Program-made: the position numbers and the translations under genes
Notes under the pieces: generated by a model
The model's database searches: none
What the model saw: only the letters and a program-made list of their open reading frames with translations
What the model was told of the DNA's origin: nothing
Assembly: GCA_965199815.1 (NCBI GenBank)
Contig: CBDATE010000028.1
Location: forward strand, 62,001 to 126,000
Reading direction: 5' to 3'
Length of the DNA stretch: 64,000 nt
Origin: Azotimanducus sp965199815
GTDB taxonomy: Bacteria; Pseudomonadota; Gammaproteobacteria; Pseudomonadales; Azotimanducaceae
Part shown: positions 51,859 through 59,318 of the stretch, piece by piece
Numbering within the stretch: position 1 is the first letter of the stretch
Layout of the letters: every line of letters starts with the position of its first letter

Positions 51859-51885
51859 GGGAAACTCTGCTATTCAGAGTTTCCC
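51859..51885 (+). repeat. Hairpin module E, copy R5
   Basis: Perfect 11-base stem GGGAAACTCTG with loop CTATT, 13 bases after the tRNA-Leu 3' end. It may terminate or process the tRNA transcript. Confidence 0.85.
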
Positions 51886-51928
51886 TGGCGCTGGGGATAT
51901 GTCCGGGATCAGGAGAAAGAGCTTCGTC

Positions 51929-52741
51929 ATGAACCCGAACCCGAACCCGACCCTAGCCTTCCATGCCGGAGGTGTTGCCTTGCATCATGCGGACAGCCTG
52001 CCCTTCATGCAAGAGCTGGTGGCGGACAACCCCGACGGCCTGTTCGACATGATATTTGCTGATCCCCCGTACTTTCTCTCCAATGGTGGAATCAGCTGCC
52101 ACAGCGGGAAGATGGTGCGTGTGGACAAGGGCGGCTGGGATGCATCACAGGGCGCAGAGGCAAACCACACCTTCAATCTGGACTGGTTGCGCCTGTGCCA
52201 AGCCCTCCTCGAGCCGAACGGCACGATATGGGTGTCGGGAACGCATCACGTCATCCATTCCGTAGGCTACGCCATGCAGTGCCTCGGCATGAAGATTCTG
52301 AACGCTATCGTCTGGGAGAAGCCGAACCCGCCACCCAACCTGTCCTGTCGCTACTTCACCCACTCGACGGAAACCCTTCTGTGGGCCGCCAGGACGGAGA
52401 AGTCGAAGCATTGCTTCAATTACCAGGCGATGCGCGAACAAAACGGCGGCAAGCAGATGAAAACGGTATGGAAAATGGCTGCACCGGGCAAGGCCGAGAA
52501 GACATGTGGCAAGCATCCCACACAGAAACCCGTAGCTTTGCTGGATCGGATAATCCTGGCTTCCACCAGCAAGGATGATCTGGTGTTCGACCCCTTCTCG
52601 GGAGGCGGCACCACGGGGATATCCGCAGTGAGGAACGGGCGACGGTTCGTTGGTTGCGAGAGGGAGCGAGAGTACATCGATTTGTCGATAGCGCGGCTAT
52701 CCCTCGAAATCGATCACATACCGCTGCACGGGAAACTCTGA
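51929..52741 (+). CDS. DpnA-like DNA adenine methyltransferase (beta class)
   Basis: 270 residues from ATG 51929 (AGGAGA twelve bases upstream; ATG 51899 also in frame). Motif order is permuted as in beta-class enzymes: the catalytic ADPPYFLSNGG comes first, with SGKMVRVDKGGWD after it, and the SAM motif DPFSGGGTTGISA is near the C-terminus after HPTQKP. The ADPPYFLSNGG...VNKGxWD block is typical of the DpnA/M2.DpnII type that can methylate single-stranded GATC DNA. No endonuclease nearby. Its stop codon lies inside hairpin module E at 52730, giving the C-terminus HGKL. Confidence 0.88.
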   Translation: MNPNPNPTLAFHAGGVALHHADSLPFMQELVADNPDGLFDMIFADPPYFLSNGGISCHSGKMVRVDKGGWDASQGAEANHTFNLDWLRLCQALLEPNGTIWVSGTHHVIHSVGYAMQCLGMKILNAIVWEKPNPPPNLSCRYFTHSTETLLWAARTEKSKHCFNYQAMREQNGGKQMKTVWKMAAPGKAEKTCGKHPTQKPVALLDRIILASTSKDDLVFDPFSGGGTTGISAVRNGRRFVGCEREREYIDLSIARLSLEIDHIPLHGKL

Positions 52742-52874
52742 ATAACAGAGTTTCCCGTGCGGCACACGGATGTGCCGCCAGATTCAGTGCCGTAAGGCAT
52801 TGAATCTGCGAGCAAATCAGAAGCGTACTTCTGATTTGCGAATCTGATCAAGTCCACGGATGGACTTGATCAGA
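52730..52874 (+). repeat. Modular hairpin array, copy R6 (complete, reverse order E-D-C-B-A)
   Basis: Modules E 52730-52756 (loop AATAA), D 52759-52778 (loop CGGA), C 52780-52807 (loop GTAA, a GNRA-type tetraloop, with a G-T wobble), B 52812-52839 (loop CGTA), A 52843-52874 (loop CGGA). It is the reverse complement in order of the array at 25005-25149 and separates the convergent methyltransferase and fur genes. Confidence 0.92.
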
Positions 52875-52906
52875 ACATACCAGGTTTATCCGGCATGACG
52901 TGATGA

Positions 52907-53344
52907 TCATGTCGGCTTCGGCTGCGTACCTCCCTGACGAGACTTGTCGGACTTGCGAACATAGAGCACCAACTGATGGTCCACCAGGTCATACCCGTGC
53001 GCCTGTGCAGTTTCGCGTTGCAGGGCCTCGATCTCTTCGTTGACAAACTCGATCACTTCCCCGGAATCCATATCCACCATGTGGTCATGGTGCTCATAGT
53101 TCGAGAGCTCGTACACGGCCCGGCCGTCGTCAAAATTATGCCGCTCGAGGATGCCCGCGGACTCGAATTGTGCAAGCACACGATAGATAGTTGCAAGACC
53201 GATGGACTCATCCGATGCGAGAATGCGTCGATAGACATCCTCGGCACCCAGATGCCTGTCTTCGGATTCCTCGAAGATTTCCAGTACGCGCAAGCGAGGC
53301 AAGGTGACCTTCAAACCAGCCTTCTTGATCTCCTTGCCGCTCAT
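52907..53344 (-). CDS. fur: Ferric uptake regulator Fur
   Basis: About 145 residues from ATG 53344; the frame is open six codons further. Winged-helix domain with KVTLPRLRVLEIFE and GLATIYRVLAQFE; metal-binding YEHHDHMV and HQLVLYVRK. The CxxC that binds structural zinc in E. coli Fur reads DMDSG, as in pseudomonad Fur proteins. An Fe(II)-dependent repressor. It is transcribed away from the TonB-dependent receptor, sharing the intervening 331 bases. Confidence 0.96.
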   Translation of the reverse strand: MSGKEIKKAGLKVTLPRLRVLEIFEESEDRHLGAEDVYRRILASDESIGLATIYRVLAQFESAGILERHNFDDGRAVYELSNYEHHDHMVDMDSGEVIEFVNEEIEALQRETAQAHGYDLVDHQLVLYVRKSDKSRQGGTQPKPT

Positions 53345-53506
53345 TGATTCAGATGCACTCACTCGACTATCCGCACGATTATCCGACTGCTTGCCGTGGC
53401 GGAATTATCGCACAAGCCTTCATGCTCGCTGTCAAGCCATAGCCTGGCTCGTGACGGGATGCGGAGCGTCCGCACTGTACGCCTTTGCTCACAGGGCGAC
53501 GCGCCT

Positions 53507-53591
53507 ACGCGCCCGGTTTGACATCAACCGCCTCATCAAGTACAATCGCGGACGCGCCCGGTTTGACATCAACCGCCTCATCAAGTACAAA
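53507..53591 (+). promoter_or_regulatory. Tandemly duplicated sigma70 promoter upstream of the TonB-dependent receptor
   Basis: A 39-base sequence occurs twice with a 45-base period (53507 and 53552). Each copy contains TTGACA (53518-53523; 53563-53568), a 17-base spacer and TACAAT (53541-53546) or TACAAA (53586-53591). The first is a consensus -35 with near-consensus -10. The -35 lies in the small palindrome TTGACATCAA. Rest of the fur/receptor gap shows no gene. Confidence 0.8.
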
Positions 53592-53675
53592 GACAGTCTC
53601 GGGTGGGATGTCGGGCAGATCTAGAGTATCCACGCGCCTCCCGTCGCCAGCAAGTTCATATGAGGAGAGGGTTTG

Positions 53676-56600
53676 ATGAAACTGTATCTGCATTCCTTGG
53701 GCACGTATATTGCCTGCGCCAGCCTTCTGATTTTTCCGTCATCGGCCGTCGTTGCCGAGGACGAAGGGGAAGGCGCGAGTCGCCAGATTGAAGAAATCCT
53801 TGTAACGGCGGAGCGACGTGAATCGACCGTTCAGGATACGGCGATTTCCATCACCGCCTTTACCGACGAGTTTCTGGAGGATTTCGGCATTCGGAATCAG
53901 GAAGATCTGCAGAATTTCGTGCCCGCTACCACCATTCAGCCATACGACCTGTCCATTCGCGGAATTGGGCGTCTGTTCCGCGCGCTCGGTGGCGACCCGG
54001 GCGTAGCGACCTACGTCAACAGCACCTATTCGGAGGATTTCGGCATAGTGTCAACAGAAGGCGGCCTCTACGATGTCGAGCGAATTGAGGTGTTGCGTGG
54101 TCCGCAGGGTACGCTCTACGGACGAAACGGCATAGGTGGCGCGGTGAATTTCCATTTCCGCAAGCCGCACGATGAATTCGAAGGCGATGTAAAAGCGGTT
54201 CTTGGCACCCATCAGACGCAAGACCTCTATGGCACGGTCAATGTGCCACTCATCAAGGATCGGCTCAGTGCGCGACTCAATGCGACGCGCCGCGACCGCA
54301 ACGGGGTCATCAATGACCTGACACCGGGGAACAGGCACATAAATGACTGGGGCGACACCAACTATGCACTCTCCTTGCAATGGACACCGAGCGATGACCT
54401 GACCCTGGACCTGCGTGTCAATGATCGGGACTACCAGCGCACGATGTCCGGCGCGCAAGGTGCCGGTGCTCTGGTCATCAGCGAGAACGGTGGCATGGGC
54501 GATGAAATCACCGGGGGCTTGCGCAACACCAGCGCCATGGTGCATGGCTACCGCCCGGTAGATCCGGATGCCGGCATGTGTGATTCGCCCATGCCAGGGA
54601 CCTTTGCGGGCGCACCCGCGGGTGCGCTGTCGCGCACGGTTGACGGAATGCCAGCGCCCAACTGCGTGATTTCCGGCATGGATGTGTTCGACTTCACCTG
54701 GAACGGCGTGACGCGTTCCGGGCAACGCCTGGTGCCGGGCGTGGATCCGGCAGGTCTGCAATATAACGCCACGACCGGCGGGCTTGATTATGTGGAGCCC
54801 CAAACCAAGTTCGCGCGCCCCAACTATGCCTACAACTGGCGTGACCCCCTTGCTGATCCCGAGATCAACCCGCAACTCGAGGCTGGCTTGCTCGGCGGTG
54901 GCGTAACCGTGCCAAGTTTGAGTGGCAGCGAACTGGTCGCCAACACCAACGGCTACAACGACGAGTATTTTGATCACAATTCCGCCTACTTCAACGCCGA
55001 GTGGGTGGCGACCGACTGGCTGACCATCAAGTACATCGGCCAGTACACCGATTACTTCTACTCACGCGTAACGGATGACGACCGCACCGGCAACTTTCAT
55101 GACCAACAATTCTACGCCGCACAGCAGAACGAGAACTATCAGCATGAGGTGCAGTTCTTCATCGATATAGGATCTGACATACAGATCACCTCCGGTCTTT
55201 TCTGGTTCGGGAACGATATAGGTCAGCAGTTGGATTTCTACTCGCCCGAGGGCTGGTCAAGGTACACGGCACCCGCCAACTACCCGGAGACTCTGGCAAC
55301 GTTCATGGGCGCATCATTGCTGACCGGCAGCAGCACAGACACCGTATTCACCGATGTGACTGGCGCTCTTGGCCAATTGGACACCTTTTCTGCTCGCGAC
55401 TACCTGAGAAGCGGTGGAGGCCCGGTTGGCATAGGTACCTTGCTCGGCAATCCTGCAGCGGCCATTGGCGGCATCAACTTGGCTGGAGCGGGGATACTCG
55501 CAGGCCCGCAGTTCAACGACCCGAGTGTTCGCGAGGCATCACTCCTCTACTCCTTGTGGTTCGGTGATACCGGAAGCAGGGTAACCGAAGGCCCGGCCAC
55601 TTCCGGAACCACCGCCACCTGGGATACCACCAATGAAACCGATGCCTTTGCCATCTATGTGCAGGGAGAGTGGCAGATGACACCCAAGTGGGCACTGACG
55701 CTTGGCGTTCGCCTGGCTGAAGACGAGAAGAAAGGTACGGAGGCAATCTTCGTTTACAGCGAAATACCGCTGAATCCGGGATTTCTGTATCAATACAATG
55801 TGGCGGCCGACGCTATCCGCGCAGATGGTTCGCCGACCGGTCGGCAGCACATTCGCTTTACCGGTATCCCCACCTCCAGATCTGCCTGGCGGAGCATGGA
55901 GAACGATTTCGAGGATGTCACCTGGCGGGTGAATGTGGATTACACGCCGACTGAGGATGTGCTCACCTATTTCTCCGTAACCACCGGCTACCGGGCCGGC
56001 GGATTCAACCTTGGCTACTATTCTTCCGTGCCGACCTACGATCCGGAAACGCTTGTTGCCTATGAACTCGGCACCAAGAGTCAACTCATGGACAATACCC
56101 TGCAGGTGAATGCGTCCCTGTATTTCTACAAGTACGAAGATGTTCACATGCAGGCCATCGGGCGTGGCTTTCTGGGCGGGTATAACACCTCGGTGATCAA
56201 CGGACCGGAAGCGGAAACGCTCGGCTTCGAAATCGAAACTCTGTGGCTTGCCAGCGACGATCTGACGTTCGGAATGAACTACAGCTACACGGATTCCGAG
56301 TACGTTGAAGAATACAACCTGCAAGGTGCCGAGGGTGTAGTGGCATCCACCAATCCCTATGCTCCCTCGTCCCTCTACACCTCGGCGGAACTCCTCTATT
56401 CCATCGAAGGCAAGCAGTTGCCCCGCGTACCGAAGAACAAGCTGAGTTCCTGGGCGGAGTACACTTGGTCGCTTGGCGACCTCGGCAATATGGCGCTGTC
56501 GAGCACCTTTTCCTGGACCGACGAGTTTCCGGCAGCCGGCCGTCCGGTGGGAGACCTGCCTATAGATATCGCCCCCTCCTTCATGCGTCTGGATGTGCGC

Positions 56601-56786
56601 CTTGGCTGGGCGAGTGTTGATCGCGCCTGGGAAATCACCGGGTTCGTGAACAACATCACTGATGAAATCGGCATACGCAATGTCTTCACCTATGACGAGC
56701 AGCAAGCGTACAGGCGAGTTATCGAACCGACTCTGCCACGCATGGCCGGTATCGAGGTGCAGTACAAATTCGGAGCGTTCGAGTAG
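53676..56786 (+). CDS. TonB-dependent outer-membrane receptor
   Basis: 1036 residues from ATG 53676 (AGGAGAGGG upstream). Signal peptide to about residue 27, then EEILVTAERRE (TonB-box region), plug domain with VERIEVLRGPQGTLYGRNGIGGAVNF, and a large barrel. The family without clear siderophore motifs is abundant in marine and environmental gammaproteobacteria and takes up diverse substrates. The adjacent Fur gene is suggestive of iron but proves nothing. The C-terminus FGAFE lacks the usual terminal aromatic. Confidence 0.93.
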   Translation: MKLYLHSLGTYIACASLLIFPSSAVVAEDEGEGASRQIEEILVTAERRESTVQDTAISITAFTDEFLEDFGIRNQEDLQNFVPATTIQPYDLSIRGIGRLFRALGGDPGVATYVNSTYSEDFGIVSTEGGLYDVERIEVLRGPQGTLYGRNGIGGAVNFHFRKPHDEFEGDVKAVLGTHQTQDLYGTVNVPLIKDRLSARLNATRRDRNGVINDLTPGNRHINDWGDTNYALSLQWTPSDDLTLDLRVNDRDYQRTMSGAQGAGALVISENGGMGDEITGGLRNTSAMVHGYRPVDPDAGMCDSPMPGTFAGAPAGALSRTVDGMPAPNCVISGMDVFDFTWNGVTRSGQRLVPGVDPAGLQYNATTGGLDYVEPQTKFARPNYAYNWRDPLADPEINPQLEAGLLGGGVTVPSLSGSELVANTNGYNDEYFDHNSAYFNAEWVATDWLTIKYIGQYTDYFYSRVTDDDRTGNFHDQQFYAAQQNENYQHEVQFFIDIGSDIQITSGLFWFGNDIGQQLDFYSPEGWSRYTAPANYPETLATFMGASLLTGSSTDTVFTDVTGALGQLDTFSARDYLRSGGGPVGIGTLLGNPAAAIGGINLAGAGILAGPQFNDPSVREASLLYSLWFGDTGSRVTEGPATSGTTATWDTTNETDAFAIYVQGEWQMTPKWALTLGVRLAEDEKKGTEAIFVYSEIPLNPGFLYQYNVAADAIRADGSPTGRQHIRFTGIPTSRSAWRSMENDFEDVTWRVNVDYTPTEDVLTYFSVTTGYRAGGFNLGYYSSVPTYDPETLVAYELGTKSQLMDNTLQVNASLYFYKYEDVHMQAIGRGFLGGYNTSVINGPEAETLGFEIETLWLASDDLTFGMNYSYTDSEYVEEYNLQGAEGVVASTNPYAPSSLYTSAELLYSIEGKQLPRVPKNKLSSWAEYTWSLGDLGNMALSSTFSWTDEFPAAGRPVGDLPIDIAPSFMRLDVRLGWASVDRAWEITGFVNNITDEIGIRNVFTYDEQQAYRRVIEPTLPRMAGIEVQYKFGAFE

Positions 56787-56840
56787 CGCTCGCCGACATT
56801 GCCACGTCGCTCGCAAGCTCCCCACAGAACCTCTGCCCAG

Positions 56841-56904
56841 TTGCATTGCCCAAGTTGCATTGCCCAAGTTGCATTGCCCAAGTTGCATTGCCCAAGTTGC
56901 ATTG
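56841..56904 (+). repeat. 14-base tandem repeat
   Basis: Four exact copies of TTGCATTGCCCAAG and a partial fifth, ending two bases before the TTG start of the next gene. The period is not a multiple of three, so copy-number change would shift any frame crossing it. Confidence 0.95.
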
Positions 56905-56905
56905 A

Positions 56906-58069
56906 TTGACACGCTCAAACCACGAACATACTGAAACCCGCCTGATTCACGCCGGCGAGCCGAATCCGCGCTTCGCCGGTTCGGTGGCCATGCCGGTGTT
57001 TCAGTCCTCCACCTACGAAAGCGTCGAGGGTGAGGACTATCACGACATAGGCTATATTCGCCTCAGCAACACGCCCAACCACCTTGCGCTCTCCGCCAAG
57101 CTGAGCGCCCTCGAGGGCAGCGAATCGGCGCTGCTCTTTGCGAGTGGTATGGCCGCCGTCACCACCAGCTTGCTCGCGCACCTGTGTCCGGGTGGCCATC
57201 TGCTCATCGGTGAGTGCCTTTACGGCGGTACGCACGGTTTCGTATTCGATCTTCTGGAAAAGTTTGGTGCCGCTTACAGCGTTATCGACCCGAATGCTCC
57301 CGAGACCTGGGAGGCCGAGCTGCGCCCGACCTCTCGCGTTATCTACACCGAAACCATGACCAATCCGCTGCTCGAGGTGGCCGACCACGAAGCGGTGGTG
57401 CGATTTGCCCGCGAGCATGATCTGGTGTCCATGATCGACAACACCTTCGCCAGTCCGGTGCTGTTTCGCCCGTGTGAATTCGGCTATGACCTGTCGATGC
57501 AGAGCGCGAGCAAGTGCCTCAACGGGCACTCGGATCTGGTTGGCGGCACTGTCGCGGGGCATCATGCACACCTTGATCACATCAAGCACCACCTTGACTA
57601 TCTTGGTGGCTGCATGGACCCACACCAGGCCTGGTTGCTGCATCGCGGCATCAAGACACTGGCGGTGCGGGTGGCGCGCCAGAGCGCTAATGCCGCAGCG
57701 CTCGCCGAAGCACTGGCGGCGCACCCGCGCGTGGCCTCTGTCAATTACCCGGGCCTGCCCTCGTCCCCCTGGAACAAGCGCGCTCGCTCGCTTTTCGATG
57801 GATTTGGCGGCATGTTGAGCTTCGAACCGGATACGGACACACAAGGTACCGATGCGTTGCTCAGGGCGCTGCGCATTCCTGTTCGCGCACCGAGCCTTGG
57901 TGGCGTGGAGAGCCTGGTGACCCTGCCGGCACAAACCTCCCACGCCGGTATGAGCGAGTCCCAGCGCCAGGCGGCGGGCATTGCTGATCGTCTTGTGCGC
58001 GTGTCGGTTGGGATAGAGCATCAGGATGATCTGATCGAGGATTTTTGCGGTGCGTTGGACAGCCTGTAA
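56906..58069 (+). CDS. PLP-dependent trans-sulfuration enzyme (cystathionine gamma-synthase/lyase family)
   Basis: 387 residues. A TGA lies immediately upstream in frame, so the TTG at 56906 is the first available start. PLP lysine in SASKCLNGHSD (Lys203); other family blocks are ALLFASGMAAVTT, YTETMTNPLLEVADH, MIDNTFASPVLFRP, GGCMDPHQAWLLHRGIKTL and SLGGVESLVTLPA. Members act on homoserine esters, cystathionine or methionine; this cannot be settled by motif. No visible ribosome site: the start abuts the 14-base tandem repeat. Confidence 0.9.
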   Translation: MTRSNHEHTETRLIHAGEPNPRFAGSVAMPVFQSSTYESVEGEDYHDIGYIRLSNTPNHLALSAKLSALEGSESALLFASGMAAVTTSLLAHLCPGGHLLIGECLYGGTHGFVFDLLEKFGAAYSVIDPNAPETWEAELRPTSRVIYTETMTNPLLEVADHEAVVRFAREHDLVSMIDNTFASPVLFRPCEFGYDLSMQSASKCLNGHSDLVGGTVAGHHAHLDHIKHHLDYLGGCMDPHQAWLLHRGIKTLAVRVARQSANAAALAEALAAHPRVASVNYPGLPSSPWNKRARSLFDGFGGMLSFEPDTDTQGTDALLRALRIPVRAPSLGGVESLVTLPAQTSHAGMSESQRQAAGIADRLVRVSVGIEHQDDLIEDFCGALDSL

Positions 58070-58128
58070 AGCTCGTCAGGAAGCAATCGACAAGTGACTC
58101 CCGATATGCATTCATCGCTCAGGACACC

Positions 58129-59184
58129 ATGAATCGGGAGCGGCTCGAATGGCTGCGCAGCCGCTATGGTGGCGGCAAGGCAGATGAATCCACCAACGCC
58201 CGGTTCAATCAGGTCGCGCAGGCGGCATTCAAGTCACCCGGTGAACGCCATCAGCCCTATGCGGGCATTCCAACGCTGCTTGATATGCCTTGCCGGGAAG
58301 GTGGGTCGGCGCTCGAAGATCTCGATATTGCGCTGGTCGGGGTGCCGACCGATATAGGGGTTACCAATCGTCCCGGCGCACGATTCGGCCCCAGAGCGCT
58401 GCGCGCCATCGAGCGCATCGGGCCCTACAACCACTTTCTTGATGCTCTTCCGGGCGAACATCACCGGATTGCCGATCTGGGCGATGTGCCCTTTCGCAGC
58501 CGCTATCTGCTCGACATGGTGATGCAAGACATAGAGGCGTTTTTCGTCAGGCTCGCGGATGCCGGGGTGCGCACTCTCGCCGCCGGTGGCGACCATTCCA
58601 TCACCTATCCCATCCTGCGCGCCCTCGGCAGGGATGAGCCGCCAGGGTTGATTCACATGGATGCGCACTGCGACACCATGGGCGAGATGGATTGCGTCAA
58701 GTTTCATCATGGCGGACCTTTTCGCCATGCTGTGCTTGACGGGGTTCTCGACCCCGAGCGCTGCATACAGATCGGCATTCGCGGTGCGTCGGAATATCTG
58801 TGGGCCTTCTCACATGATGCCGGCATGACGGTCATACACGCGGAAGAAGTTGACCGCATGGGCGTGGATGCCGTTATTGACCGGGTGCGTCAGGTCGTTG
58901 GCACGGGGCCTGTGTATATCAGCTTCGATGTCGATGGCCTGGACCCGGCGTTCGCGCCCGGCACCGGCACACCGGAGGTCGGCGGACTTTCACCGCGCGA
59001 GGCGCAGGCCATCCTGCGCGGGTGCAAGGGGCTCGACATTATTGGTGGCGATGTGGTCGAGGTGGCACCGGAGTACGACCCTGGATCGGTCACCGCCATG
59101 GTGGGCGCACAGATGATGCACGAGATCCTCTGTCTCATGGTGCTGGCGGGCGCTGACGGAAGCGTCAGCTCGCACTCGGACTGA
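58129..59184 (+). CDS. Arginase/agmatinase-family ureohydrolase
   Basis: 351 residues from ATG 58129 (AGGA five bases upstream). The two-Mn site is complete: GGDHSITYP, HMDAHCDT and SFDVDGLDPAFAPGTGTPEVGG. Blocks GVPTDIGVTNRPGARFGPRAL and GGDVVEVAPEYDPG are closer to agmatinase and guanidinobutyrase/guanidinopropionase than to arginase. It hydrolyses a guanidino compound to an amine and urea; no urease or transporter adjacent. Confidence 0.9.
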   Translation: MNRERLEWLRSRYGGGKADESTNARFNQVAQAAFKSPGERHQPYAGIPTLLDMPCREGGSALEDLDIALVGVPTDIGVTNRPGARFGPRALRAIERIGPYNHFLDALPGEHHRIADLGDVPFRSRYLLDMVMQDIEAFFVRLADAGVRTLAAGGDHSITYPILRALGRDEPPGLIHMDAHCDTMGEMDCVKFHHGGPFRHAVLDGVLDPERCIQIGIRGASEYLWAFSHDAGMTVIHAEEVDRMGVDAVIDRVRQVVGTGPVYISFDVDGLDPAFAPGTGTPEVGGLSPREAQAILRGCKGLDIIGGDVVEVAPEYDPGSVTAMVGAQMMHEILCLMVLAGADGSVSSHSD

Positions 59185-59251
59185 CGTGGAGATATCACCA
59201 GGCAGGGTCTGGAGTTTGCCCGCTAAATAACCCTCATCAATGCCCCCCACA

Positions 59252-59283
59252 ACACAATATGTGGTGCATGCTATGTGTACAAT
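59252..59283 (+). promoter_or_regulatory. Possible NrdR box and -10 element of nrdAB
   Basis: Bases 59252-59267 match the NrdR-box consensus at about 13 of 16 positions (centre CAATAT), and TACAAT at 59278-59283 could be the -10. The expected second box about 31 bases on is only loosely matched by the palindrome GCACACAC/GTGTGTGC. Confidence 0.4.
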
Positions 59284-59318
59284 GCACACACCGTGTGTGT
59301 GCGTCGGAGCGGGGCGAG

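Noticed and set aside
23049..52874. Repeated palindromes as a CRISPR array
   Set aside because: Units differ from each other, have no regular spacers and occur at separate gene ends.
55539..56918. 459-codon minus-strand frame antisense to the TonB-dependent receptor
   Set aside because: Its N-terminus is only the translated 14-base repeat and the rest shadows the receptor barrel.
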